This document shows positions 43,684-57,940 of a stretch of DNA of 64,000 bases, one piece after another. Position 1 is the stretch's first letter. Every line of letters starts with the position of its first letter. Source of the stretch: Paraburkholderia sp. BL10I2N1 (GTDB taxonomy: Bacteria; Pseudomonadota; Gammaproteobacteria; Burkholderiales; Burkholderiaceae); NCBI RefSeq assembly GCF_004361815.1, contig NZ_SNWA01000002.1, positions 2,604,001 to 2,668,000 on the forward strand. The letters are read 5' to 3'. Made by a program: the position numbers and the translations under genes. The notes under the pieces are model-generated. The model was not told the DNA's origin, did not search any database, and saw nothing but the letters and a program-made list of their open reading frames with translations.

Positions 43684-46600
43684 TTATTCGGCAAGCGCCG
43701 CATCGACGGCGGACAGGTAACCGTTGAACCCGGCATTCGCAAGCGCGGTCCGCACGCGTTCGAGTTCGCGTCGTAACGCCTCGTCGGGGTAACCCGGCAA
43801 TGCGGCGGCAAGGGCGCGACCGCGTGCCGCGAACAGTTCGGCCCAGGGCAGTGGCTCGGCGCAAGTGAAGTCTTCGAGCGCCGCCGCATAGTGAAGCGCG
43901 CCCTCCGCATCGCCCGCACGCAGCATCGCTTCAATGGCGTCGCGGTAGAACCACAGATGATTGTGACTGACGGCGCCCCGGCGCAGCAGTTCGACACCCT
44001 GGGCAAGGATTTGCGTGCGTTCGGCTTTGTCATCGACGACAAGGCTCAGCGCGCCCAGGGCTTTCGGCGCGGTGAACTGCATGCCCACGTCACGGCAGAT
44101 CGCGAGCGTTTCGCGTAACAGCTCGGCGGCTTCCTTGCGATGCCCACTCCTGATCAACAGGCGCGCCCGCATCTCCATGTTCTGTGCCTCGAAACGGCGC
44201 GCGCCGAGCTGGCGCGCGAGCCGCATGGCGTGTTCGAGATGGTGCTCCATCGCCTTCGCATCGCCGAGTTCGTAAGCGGAGAAGATACCCATAGTTTCGC
44301 CAAGCATCTCGGCGCGCGGCTGCCCCACGAGCGCAGCCGCACGCGCCGCAGCGATGCCGTCTTCGCGCGCCTCGCGCAGCTCATTGAGGTAGACGCGGCT
44401 AAATCCCATCATCGGGCGATTCGCGACCTCGATCCGGCCGAAGCCGTGTTCGCGGCTCAACGCGACGCAACGGCTGAAATGCTCGAACGCGGTTCGCATC
44501 CGCCCCTGCGCGTAGGCGGCATCGGCGAGACCGCCGAGCGCGCGCGCCTCGGCTTCCGGCAGGCCGGAGCGACGCGCATACGCCAGCCCCTGTTCATGTC
44601 CGGCACGGCATTCTTCGATTCTGCCGAGCGGAAACAGGATGTTGCCGCGCAGATGATGCAGGCGCGCGAGTTCCGGCAAAATGTCGAGGCGCTCCGCCGC
44701 CTGTTGGGCCGCATCCAGCAGCGCCAGCGCTTCGGTCAGCCCTTCGCTGACCCGCAGTCCTTCAGCGAGCCCGAGCTGGGACTGGCAGAGGCTGACTTCA
44801 TCCGGGGCGCCAGCGACCGCCGCGCGATAGGTGACGATCGATCCCGCGATGTCGCCGAGGTCCCGCTGCAATTCTCCTTTCAGACACGTGAGCGCATGGC
44901 GATCGTCGTCCTTGCGGGCGATTTCCAGTCCGCGCTCGACGAGCCGCAGCGCTGCATCGGTAAGGTACGTGGCCCGTTGTGCGATCGCCGCATCCAGGTA
45001 GGCGCGCGGCGCGCGCTCGTCTTCGGCGCGATCGAGATGCTGCGCGCGGAGCACCGGATCGTTCGATGCAAACCAGGCCGCAGCCCGCAGATGCAGCTCG
45101 CGCCGGCGCGCCCGCAGCGACGTCGAGTACGCGCTTTCCTGGATCAGCGCATGTGCAAAGAGAAAATCTTCGCCCTCGGGAAGCACAAGCGCGTTGGCAA
45201 CGAGTCGGTCGCACACGTAGTCGGGCACGTCGATCAACCGGCGCAGCAGTTGGAGATCGAATCGCTGACCTATGACGGCCGCGGCCTGAAACGCCTGGCG
45301 GTCGAGCGGTTCCAGCCGGTCCATGCGCGCAAGAACCAGGCTCTGAATGGTCGCGGGTACGGCCTCGTCGGTGCCTTCTTCAGCATTGCGCAGAAGCTGC
45401 TCCAGAAACAGCGGATTGCCGCCCGCCCGTTCGATACAGGCGAGCGCGACCCGCTGCGTCGCATCGATGAAACTGCTGGCGAGGCTGAGCGCCTCGTCGC
45501 TTCGCAGCGGACCAAGGTCGATGGTGGCGAAGGGGGTACCGCGACAGCTTGCACGCCAGGCTGCGTCGAGCGGGTCGCCTTCGATACGCGACGTCATCAC
45601 GAGCAAACCGGGACCATTCGCGATCGCCGTGCCGAGGGTGGATAGATAGGCCGTTACCTGAGGATCGGCCCAATGCACGTCTTCCATGACGATCATCGTG
45701 GGCCCGCGCCGGCAGGCGTCTTCAGCGAGCCTCGCGGCGACCGCGCGCTTGCCGCGGTTGCGCGCGGCGTTGTCCATGGCGTCGTAGAGCGTGCGCCATT
45801 CGCCGGTCTGCGGCAGATCGAGCATGTCATGGAGAAACATGAGCTGGTCAGCGCCGACCACACCCGCCCCGGCGACAGCGGCCGCAGCGGCGCCCCGCTC
45901 TTCGGGCGAAGCGGCTGTCCGTAGCCCAAGCAGGCTGCCGACGATCGCGCGCACCGGATCTTGGCCCCGGCCCATGCCGAAATCGAGCACAAGGCCGCGA
46001 TGAACCGCAAACCCTTGCGCATCGCCGAAGCGGCGCATCTCGTCGACGAGACGTGTCTTGCCGATTCCCGCCTCGCCGCGCACATAGACGATCTGTCCGG
46101 CGTGCTCTTCGCGACAGGCACGGGCGATACCCTTGAACTGTTCCAACTCGGCCTTTCGTCCGACAAAAAGGCTCCGGGCCGTCGTCAACGCTTCGGAGGC
46201 CATGCCGCGCAAGCGCCAGACGTGCACAGGAAGGTCGATGCCCTTGAAGTGCATTTCGCCCATGGCTTCACTCAACACGCTGCCGTCGAGCACGCGATGC
46301 ACGCTGTCGGAGAGCAGGGTTTCGCCTGGGCCGGCGGCAGCGACGAGCCGCGCGGCGAGATTCACGGAATCGCCGAGCACCGTGTAGTCCTGAACGTCGG
46401 CGCGATCGACCGGGCCCGCGACCACCTCGCCGCTGGCGATGCCGACATGCGCCTGCAACCGGCGCGACGCGGATACGCTGAGCCCGGTGAGCGCGTCATG
46501 GATGTCCAGCGCGGCACGCGCCGCGCGCAGGGGATCGGTGTCGTGCGCGCGCGGCGCGCCGAAGATCGCCATGACGGCGTCGCCGATGTGCTTGTCGATG

Positions 46601-46995
46601 GTGCCTCCGTAGCCGAGCACGATGCCATCGACGAGCGTCGTATAGCGCCCGGTCAGCTCGCGCAACTCTTCAGGATCGAGCGTTTGCGACAGCGCGGTAA
46701 AGCCGCACAGATCGGCGAACAGGATGGTCACCTGGCGGCGGTCGCCGGCCGGTGCATGCGTGGCATGTGTCGCTGACGGGGCGGGTGATGACGGTGCGGA
46801 CGTCGCCGGCGCGGTGGTGTTGAGCGCGGCAATCGCTGCGAGCAGACGCTTGCGATGGCCCAGCGAGGAGACGCCCAGTTCTTTCAGATCGGCGTCGGTG
46901 AGTTGCGGCAGCACCGTGAGATCGATGTCGTTCTGCGCGAACGCGCTTGTGTATTGGCCAAGCTCCAATGCATCAAGCCACTGATCGATAGTCAT
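43684..46995 (-). CDS. SAM - class III adenylate/guanylate cyclase - AAA ATPase - TPR protein
   Basis: A 1103-residue signalling protein. Residues 1-60 form a SAM domain (IDQWLDALELGQYTSAFAQN). Residues 85-260 form a class III cyclase with metal aspartates Asp95 (FADLCGF) and Asp139 (IGDAVMAIFG), the purine-site lysine (Lys135) and the transition-state pair in VNLAARL (Asn212, Arg216), so it looks active. An AAA-type ATPase follows (Walker A GEAGIGKTR at 307-315, Walker B TMIVMEDVHWAD), and the C-terminal third is a TPR-like helical repeat region. It is divergent, across 183 bases, from a SulP transporter that carries a cyclic-nucleotide-binding domain. Adenine or guanine specificity is not settled. 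Confidence 0.9.
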   Translation of the reverse strand: MTIDQWLDALELGQYTSAFAQNDIDLTVLPQLTDADLKELGVSSLGHRKRLLAAIAALNTTAPATSAPSSPAPSATHATHAPAGDRRQVTILFADLCGFTALSQTLDPEELRELTGRYTTLVDGIVLGYGGTIDKHIGDAVMAIFGAPRAHDTDPLRAARAALDIHDALTGLSVSASRRLQAHVGIASGEVVAGPVDRADVQDYTVLGDSVNLAARLVAAAGPGETLLSDSVHRVLDGSVLSEAMGEMHFKGIDLPVHVWRLRGMASEALTTARSLFVGRKAELEQFKGIARACREEHAGQIVYVRGEAGIGKTRLVDEMRRFGDAQGFAVHRGLVLDFGMGRGQDPVRAIVGSLLGLRTAASPEERGAAAAAVAGAGVVGADQLMFLHDMLDLPQTGEWRTLYDAMDNAARNRGKRAVAARLAEDACRRGPTMIVMEDVHWADPQVTAYLSTLGTAIANGPGLLVMTSRIEGDPLDAAWRASCRGTPFATIDLGPLRSDEALSLASSFIDATQRVALACIERAGGNPLFLEQLLRNAEEGTDEAVPATIQSLVLARMDRLEPLDRQAFQAAAVIGQRFDLQLLRRLIDVPDYVCDRLVANALVLPEGEDFLFAHALIQESAYSTSLRARRRELHLRAAAWFASNDPVLRAQHLDRAEDERAPRAYLDAAIAQRATYLTDAALRLVERGLEIARKDDDRHALTCLKGELQRDLGDIAGSIVTYRAAVAGAPDEVSLCQSQLGLAEGLRVSEGLTEALALLDAAQQAAERLDILPELARLHHLRGNILFPLGRIEECRAGHEQGLAYARRSGLPEAEARALGGLADAAYAQGRMRTAFEHFSRCVALSREHGFGRIEVANRPMMGFSRVYLNELREAREDGIAAARAAALVGQPRAEMLGETMGIFSAYELGDAKAMEHHLEHAMRLARQLGARRFEAQNMEMRARLLIRSGHRKEAAELLRETLAICRDVGMQFTAPKALGALSLVVDDKAERTQILAQGVELLRRGAVSHNHLWFYRDAIEAMLRAGDAEGALHYAAALEDFTCAEPLPWAELFAARGRALAAALPGYPDEALRRELERVRTALANAGFNGYLSAVDAALAE

Positions 46996-47178
46996 CGCCG
47001 TTGCCCAAAGCGGTTCATCTGAAGAACAGGTGCGCTGCCTCGCGCGCTCACAACACAGTGTACGTCGCGTCGATTTAAGCGGGCACGTGAAGGCCGAAGC
47101 GCGCACGCATCGTGGCGCCGGGAAATTGACACGCGCCGATGCAGCGGCGGATACTCGACGAGCCAGGAGTCGAGCCGC

Positions 47179-49431
47179 ATGCATCGGGAGAGCGCCGTGA
47201 AGCCAGGCACAACCGGTTCCGCTACCGCCGTCAGCACGGGTTCGCGCGCCGGTGGCCTGGTCGGCGATCTCGCGGCCGGTGCCGTCTCGACGATCGTCAT
47301 GCTCTGCTACGCGATGAGCCTCGGCACCATGATCTTCAGCGCCGATCTGGCGCGCTACGCCGAACTGGGTGTGCCCACGGCGCTTGTCAGTTGCGTCGTC
47401 ACCGCACTGGTGATCGCGCTGACGAGTTCGATGCGGGTGAACATCGGCGGCCCCGATAGCAACGCCACGGCGTTCCTTGTCGGTGTGGCGGCGGGCGTCG
47501 CGAGCAGCGTGCGCGCCGACGGCGGTTCTCCCCGCACCATCCTGCTCACGGTGCTGATCGCCATTGCGTTGTGCTCGATCGTGACTGGCGTCATCCTGTT
47601 TGCCATCGGTTCGTCAAAGCGTAGCCGCTCGTTGCAGTTCCTGCCGTATCCGGTTTTGGGCGGTCTTCTGGCGGGCACCGGCTATCTGCTGCTGGCGGGC
47701 GCGTTCCGTGTGCTGACCGGCGAGGCGCCGCACTGGCATACCCTGTTCGCGTTGCTCGCGCACCTGCACTGGCTCGCATGGCTGCCTGCAGTGATCGTGG
47801 GCGGCCTGCTCACGCTTCTATCGCGAGTGTGGAATCATGCTGCGGTGCTGCCGTTGACGCTCGGCTTCGGCGTGGCGCTCTTTTATGGGCTGCTTTATGC
47901 TGCTGGCCTGTCGACGGAAGAGGCGCGTCACATGGGACTGTTGCTTCCGCATGTGCCGCTGCGTGGGGTGCAGATTCCGGCGCTGCATCTACCCACGTCG
48001 CTTGCACACGGGGATGTCGACTGGTCGGCGATCGGCGCCCATCTGCCGGAGACGCTGGTGGTCACATCGGTGTCGGCGATCACGATCCTCATGAACTCGA
48101 GCGCGATCGGCGCGGCCACCGGCGAAGACGTCGATCTGAACCGCGAGATGCGGGCCGCCGGCCTTGCGAATATCGCGAGCGGGATGCTTGGGGGCATGGT
48201 CGGCTATCAGTCGTTCAACCGCTCGATGCTCAATGTCAGCGTGGGCGCGACAAGCCGCCTTGCGGGCGTGTTTGCATCGCTTGTGTGTCTCTTCGTGCTT
48301 GCCGCATCGCCTGATCTTGTGGCGCTGTTTCCTGTGCCGGTGCTCGTCGGACTGCAGCTTTTCATGGGACTGCGTCTGTTGCTGCACTGGCTGATAGGCG
48401 CCCATGCCAGGCTCGGCTTGCATGAGTATCTGCTCGTGCCCGCGATTCTCGGCGTCGTTGCTTTTTACGGCGTTGTCGCCGGTGTGGTGGCGGGTGTGAT
48501 TGCCGCATGCGTGATGTTCGCGCTGCTTTATGGCCGCGTCAGTTGTGTGCGCATGGAGTTCGATGTGGGCACCCGAACCTCGAATGTCGAACGCAGCATC
48601 GAAGACACGCAACGGCTGCGCGAACTCGGCACGCAGGTATGCGGTGCCTGCCTTCAGGGGTTTCTCTTCTTCGGCACGGCGAATTCGATCCTGCAGCGCA
48701 TGCGCGAGCGGCTGGCCGCTCGCGGCACGTTTCCGGTTCGCTTTGTCATGCTCGACTTCGCCGCGACGAACGGCATGGATGCGTCAGTATCGATCAGCTT
48801 CGTGAAGCTCAGGCAGATGTGCGCAGCCGTCGATGCGGACCTGGTGCTCACCGCATTGCCGGCACACTCGCGCGATCTGCTGGCAAAGACCGGCACGCTC
48901 AATCTGCGGATTCATGAGTTTGCGACGCTGGACGCCGGACTCGAATGGGTCGAGGACCGGTTGCTGGCTGCGGATTCGCACGGCTTGTCGCGCAACGAAG
49001 CGGATTTCTATACCTCGCTCATGCCGCACTTCACCGCACACGCGCTCGACAGACTTGCGGCCTGCATGGAGGTGCGCGATCTCGCTGCCGGCGAGGCACT
49101 CTTTCTTCATGGCGAGCCGGGTGACGCGATGTACCTGGTCGAGCGGGGCCGCGTCACGGTTTCGCTGCCGCTCGCAGGCGGTCGGTCGGTGCGGCTGCGT
49201 TCGTATGGAGCAGGGACGATCGTCGGCGAGATGGCGGTCTACACGCAGAAGCCACGTGGCGCCGATGTGCGCGCCGACGGTGTCGCGCGGGTTCGGCGGC
49301 TGTCGCTCGCCGCGTTAGGTACGCTCGAACAGGAAGATCCCGTCACTGCGCAGCAGTTTCACCGCTTCGTCGTGAAGGTGATGGCTTCGCGCCTGGCGGT
49401 CGCGGACGAGGAACTGGGCGCGGCTCACTGA
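47179..49431 (+). CDS. SulP-family transporter with STAS and cyclic-nucleotide-binding domains
   Basis: A 750-residue protein. The first 450 residues form a SulP/SLC26-type membrane domain with ten or more helices (for example STIVMLCYAMSLGTMIFSAD near the start). A STAS domain follows at about 475-600 and a cyclic-nucleotide-binding domain at about 625-735 (EALFLHGEPGDAMYLVERGR with IVGEMAVYTQKPRGADVRAD). AGGAGT lies 8 bases before the ATG. In the cNMP pocket the usual RxA appears as RGADVRAD. It may move an anion under control of a cyclic nucleotide, which the divergent cyclase could make. Confidence 0.88.
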   Translation: MHRESAVKPGTTGSATAVSTGSRAGGLVGDLAAGAVSTIVMLCYAMSLGTMIFSADLARYAELGVPTALVSCVVTALVIALTSSMRVNIGGPDSNATAFLVGVAAGVASSVRADGGSPRTILLTVLIAIALCSIVTGVILFAIGSSKRSRSLQFLPYPVLGGLLAGTGYLLLAGAFRVLTGEAPHWHTLFALLAHLHWLAWLPAVIVGGLLTLLSRVWNHAAVLPLTLGFGVALFYGLLYAAGLSTEEARHMGLLLPHVPLRGVQIPALHLPTSLAHGDVDWSAIGAHLPETLVVTSVSAITILMNSSAIGAATGEDVDLNREMRAAGLANIASGMLGGMVGYQSFNRSMLNVSVGATSRLAGVFASLVCLFVLAASPDLVALFPVPVLVGLQLFMGLRLLLHWLIGAHARLGLHEYLLVPAILGVVAFYGVVAGVVAGVIAACVMFALLYGRVSCVRMEFDVGTRTSNVERSIEDTQRLRELGTQVCGACLQGFLFFGTANSILQRMRERLAARGTFPVRFVMLDFAATNGMDASVSISFVKLRQMCAAVDADLVLTALPAHSRDLLAKTGTLNLRIHEFATLDAGLEWVEDRLLAADSHGLSRNEADFYTSLMPHFTAHALDRLAACMEVRDLAAGEALFLHGEPGDAMYLVERGRVTVSLPLAGGRSVRLRSYGAGTIVGEMAVYTQKPRGADVRADGVARVRRLSLAALGTLEQEDPVTAQQFHRFVVKVMASRLAVADEELGAAH

Positions 49432-49589
49432 CTCTACCTCGGACCTCATGCGACGCGGCACGCCGGAACGCCTCGCGCAGGAGAAAGCAGGACCCGGCAT
49501 CGTCTGCCATGATGACGACGGCCAGCCGTGCAGGCATGATCGAATCCCGCACCCAACCGTTAACCCCGATCCCGACGATACGACCATTT

Positions 49590-50174
49590 ATGAAAGGCAT
49601 CCGGCAAGCAGTAGAACTGTCACGCGCAACGCAACTGATGAATCACGGTCCGGTGACGATCATCACGAGCGCGCACGGCGAACGTTCGAACATCATGGCG
49701 GCGTCCTGGGCGATGCCGCTGGATTTCAGTCCGCCCAAGGTCGTCGTGGTGATCGACAGCCGCACGCTGACGCGCCAACTGGTCGAAGCGAGCGGTGTGT
49801 TCGGTCTGCAACTGCCGAGCCGCGTATTGGCGCGACAGACGCTGGCGGTTGGCACCAAACCGGGCATGGAACTGGACAAGTTCAGCGCATTCCAGCTGGA
49901 AACGTTTCGGGGGCAGCAGATCGACGTGCCGATGCTGGAAGGCTGTGTCGCGTGGATGGAGTGCAAGGTGATCCCCGACGACAGCCAGCGGCACGACCTG
50001 ATCATCGGCGAAGTGGTCGCCGCCTATGCGGACAGCCGGGTCTACTCGAACAACCGCTGGCACTTCGGCGATGACCCCGATGTACGCACCTGCCATTACG
50101 TCGCGGGCGGGACGTTCTTCGCTACCGGTGAGGCGTTCGAAGTCGACCCTGTGCCGGTTGGATCCGGCTTCTGA
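49590..50174 (+). CDS. Flavin reductase family protein
   Basis: A 194-residue flavin-reductase-like FMN-binding split-barrel protein (SERSNIMAASWAMPLDFSPP-like core: RSNIMAASWAMPLDFSPP, then KVVVVIDSRTLTRQLVEASG). It would bind FMN and reduce it or a substrate. ATG 49590 fits the family N terminus better than the in-frame ATG at 49509. It follows the SulP gene on the same strand by 158 bases; partner unknown. Confidence 0.85.
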   Translation: MKGIRQAVELSRATQLMNHGPVTIITSAHGERSNIMAASWAMPLDFSPPKVVVVIDSRTLTRQLVEASGVFGLQLPSRVLARQTLAVGTKPGMELDKFSAFQLETFRGQQIDVPMLEGCVAWMECKVIPDDSQRHDLIIGEVVAAYADSRVYSNNRWHFGDDPDVRTCHYVAGGTFFATGEAFEVDPVPVGSGF

Positions 50175-50641
50175 GCGATTTTTTATCTCTTATAGGAAAC
50201 AACTCGGGGTTCCACGCGCAAGTTGACGAGGAACGCTGTCGATCAGGCGGTGCGCCTTGCTGGTCAAGGGTTTGCCCTGTCTTACGAGCATCTCCGGCAA
50301 GCCGGTGAACGCGCGATTTTCCTGCGCTTGCGCTCTTCGCACCGCCTCGCAGCCGCCGTCTCTATCTGGCTGCAACCCATGCTCTTCCTGCCTTCCACGC
50401 AATCGGTCCGGTGCTCGGGTAAGTCCCTACGCCGCGTCGCCGCTAAATTGTTTTTTTTCCGCAATTCGTGTCGCTATACTCGCTTTAGGTTCCTATAGGA
50501 AACTTTTGGCGCGTCAATGAAACTCGCCTGAGGTTGGAACCCGTAGCTCACGTACTCCGAGGTTCAGGCCTGCAGTCGCCGCGCCTCGAATGATCCAACC
50601 GAATTCAATTCGTTCACGTTTGTTTATCTGGGGAATCTGAC
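50175..50641. other. Intergenic region with a repeated TATAGGAAAC
   Basis: About 465 bases with no supported gene. The 10-base sequence TATAGGAAAC occurs at 50191 and again at 50494, 303 bases apart; the second copy is part of a perfect dyad TTCCTATAGGAA (50490-50501). A TATACT at 50475 may be the -10 of the downstream gene's promoter. The last 100 bases form the leader of the binding-protein gene. Confidence 0.5.
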
Positions 50642-51787
50642 ATGGTTGCACGTCCTGGCACTCTTTTCCGCGCTGCTTTCGTTGGCGTCATGTTGCTCTC
50701 TGGCGCCGCGGTGCAGGCGCAGCAGGTCGTCAAGGTGGGCGTCGCTGCGCCAATGACGGGCGGCAACGCCGCCTACGGCAAGGACATCGATAACGGCGTG
50801 CGCCTTGCCGTCGACGAAGCGAACGCCCAGCAGATGACGATCGGCGGCAAGCCGGTGAAGTTCGTGGTGGTGTCGCAGGACGATCAGGCCGACCCGCGCA
50901 TCGGCGTTCAGGCCGCCCAATACCTCGTGGACGGCGGCGTGTCGGTGGTGGTCGGCCACTTCAACTCCGGCACGACGCTGCCGGCGTCGCAGATCTACGC
51001 GAAGGCCGGCATTCCGATGATCACGCCGGCCGCCACTAATCCGCAGATCACCCGCAACGGTTTGCCGACCGTCTACCGGGTGATCGCCACGGATGCCCAG
51101 AACGCCGGCAACGCGGGAGTTTACGCAGCGCAGGTCGCCAGGGCGAAGCGTATCGCCATCATCGACGACCGCACGGCATTCGGGCAGGGCGAAGCCGATG
51201 AATTCGAGAAGGCAGTGAAGGCGAGCAATGGCAACATCGTCGGGCGCGAGTACACGAACGACAAGGCCGTCGATTTCAGCGCACAGCTCACGAAGATCAA
51301 GGGCATGAATGCGGACCTGGTGTTCTTCGGTGGACTCGATGCGCAGGGCGCGATGTTTGTGAAGCGTATGCGCCAGCTCGGCATGAAGGCGCAGTTTCTG
51401 GCTGGCGGCGGCGTGATGGATGCGAACTTCATCAAGCTCGCGGGGGACGCCGCCGAAGGCGCGATGGTCTGGGAATACGGCCAGCCGTTGAGCACGCTGC
51501 CGCAGGGCAAGACGTTCGAGACGAAGTTCAAGGCAAAGTACGGCACGGACATGCTGGCTTACTCGCCGTTTGCGTACGACGCGGCGTGGGTCGCAATCAA
51601 GGCGATGCAGACGGCGAACTCGGTGAAGCCGGCAGATTTCAACGCGGCACTGAAGGCGACCGAGTCGAGCGGCATTACCGGACAGATTGCCTTTAACAAG
51701 GACGGCGACCTGAAGAACCCGACCTCGACGCTGTATGAGGTCAAGAACGGCGCGTGGGTGCCGGTGACGACAAAGGCGGGTATCTGA
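50642..51787 (+). CDS. livK: Branched-chain amino acid ABC transporter substrate-binding protein
   Basis: A 381-residue periplasmic binding protein of the LivJ/LivK family. Signal peptide cleaved after VQA (residue 25), then the typical VVKVGVAAPMTGGNAAYGKD start, GHFNSGTTLPASQIYAKAGI hinge region and the PSY-like middle. It captures branched-chain or related amino acids for an ABC importer; the permease and ATPase genes are not in this window. GGGGA lies just before the ATG. A strong terminator follows. Confidence 0.92.
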   Translation: MVARPGTLFRAAFVGVMLLSGAAVQAQQVVKVGVAAPMTGGNAAYGKDIDNGVRLAVDEANAQQMTIGGKPVKFVVVSQDDQADPRIGVQAAQYLVDGGVSVVVGHFNSGTTLPASQIYAKAGIPMITPAATNPQITRNGLPTVYRVIATDAQNAGNAGVYAAQVARAKRIAIIDDRTAFGQGEADEFEKAVKASNGNIVGREYTNDKAVDFSAQLTKIKGMNADLVFFGGLDAQGAMFVKRMRQLGMKAQFLAGGGVMDANFIKLAGDAAEGAMVWEYGQPLSTLPQGKTFETKFKAKYGTDMLAYSPFAYDAAWVAIKAMQTANSVKPADFNAALKATESSGITGQIAFNKDGDLKNPTSTLYEVKNGAWVPVTTKAGI

Positions 51788-51852
51788 GGCTTTGAGCGTG
51801 ACGTCCCCGGAAAACGTCCGCAGGACCTCCGGGGACTTCCAGAGGAATACAC

Positions 51853-51884
51853 ACGACGGCGTTATCGCGAGATAACGCCGTCGT
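51853..51884. terminator. Bidirectional terminator between livK and bcsC
   Basis: A perfect 14-bp stem (ACGACGGCGTTATC with GATAACGCCGTCGT) with a GCGA tetraloop. It lies between the convergent livK and bcsC genes and probably serves both. Confidence 0.8.
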
Positions 51885-51942
51885 TGTTCATTACCCGGTT
51901 GATGGCGACGGGCAGAGAAGGCTCACGCTCTTGCCTGTTGTA

Positions 51943-56769
<4,827 letters not shown>

Positions 56770-56779
<10 letters not shown>

Positions 56780-57939
56780 GCGGTTCTCCAGCTCGGCACG
56801 AGACGGCCGGCTTCGTCGAAACGATAGCGGCCGTCGATGGCTCCGGTGCCGAACAGGCCCAGCACCCGGTCGTAGTAGACAGGGTCGTGTCCTTGACCGG
56901 TGACGTCAAGCGCGGCGAGGTGCATGCGGGCGAGGCCGAGGCCGTGCTCGTCGCCGAGCGCCTTGAAATACGGCGCCAGCGCCCCCCAGTAGCTGAGCGG
57001 CCCTTCGCCGGTGCCGACGCCCGTCGTGACGGCGACGCGCTCCGGCGGTATGCCGGTCTGCGCGACGCGCTCGCGCATCCCGCCGAGCGCCGCAAGCCAG
57101 GGCTTCGCGAGCGGATCGGCGGACGACGCAAGGCCCGCCCACAGATAGACGCGGATCGCGTCGTAGCTGCCGGTGTCGCCGGTCTTCGGATCGACGACGA
57201 ACTGGCCTGTGCTCCAGGCCGCCCAGTCAGGGGCGAAGCCGTGCGGCGAAGTGGTCTTCACCAGCTTGTAGCCGTTCCCGGCGAGCGTGTTCCATGGGCC
57301 GCCCGGCAGGTCGTGCGCGAGGCCGCGCAAGACCGGGAGCGGCAGATAGCTCGGGTTCAGCCGTGTGACGTCGCCCGTCTGGAAGCCCTGCGGACCGGGC
57401 AGCAGCATCGGGCCCAACCCCGCGAGATCCGCCACTTCGCGGCGCACGATCTGCGCGGCCAGCGCCTGGCCGAGCTTCGTGTAGGTGGGCTCCTGCCAGA
57501 GACGGCCGGCCTGCAGCAGGTCATAGGCGATCCATACATCGGAGTCCGAGGCGGAATTCGGGTCGAGCACGCCGTATGAGCCGTCCGGCTTCTTGCCCCA
57601 CGCCCACGACGGCAGCCGCACATTCGACGCATCGAACTGGTTGCCCGCCAGGTTCGCGCGGGTCCAGCCGAGCAGGCGGTCGAAGGTGGCGCGGTCGTTC
57701 GCGACCAGCGCGAAGAAGAGGCCGTACGACTGTCCTTCCGACGTGGTCTTCTGTTCGGGCGTCGAAAAATCGATGACGCGTCCGTCCGCCTGGACGAAAC
57801 GTTCGACGAAGGTGCGGTATGCGGGCCAGTCGCCGCAAGGGCCTGCGGTGGTGGCGGCCGGCGCGCTGCTGGCGGCCGCCATCAACGATACGGCACCGAA
57901 CGCGAGCGCAACAGGTCTTGCCTTGAATCTGACCGGCAT
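56770..57939 (-). CDS. bcsZ: Cellulose-operon endoglucanase, glycoside hydrolase family 8
   Basis: A 389-residue exported GH8 enzyme with a signal peptide (cleavage after APA near residue 28). The catalytic acid Glu68 lies in TSEGQSYGLFFA, Asp132 or 134 in SASDSDVWIAYDLL and the base Asp260 in GSYDAIRVYLW, matching the BcsZ set. It trims cellulose chains in the periplasm. It overlaps the bcsC start and lies one base after bcsB, inside the bcs operon. Confidence 0.94.
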
Positions 57940-57940
57940 A

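Noticed and set aside
44140..45645. Long plus-strand open frame inside the cyclase gene
   Set aside because: Antisense shadow: composition is Arg/Gly/Ala-rich with no domains, and the minus-strand gene has complete cyclase and ATPase motifs.
50226..50498. Short plus-strand frame before livK
   Set aside because: No ribosome site, odd composition, overlaps the probable promoter of livK.
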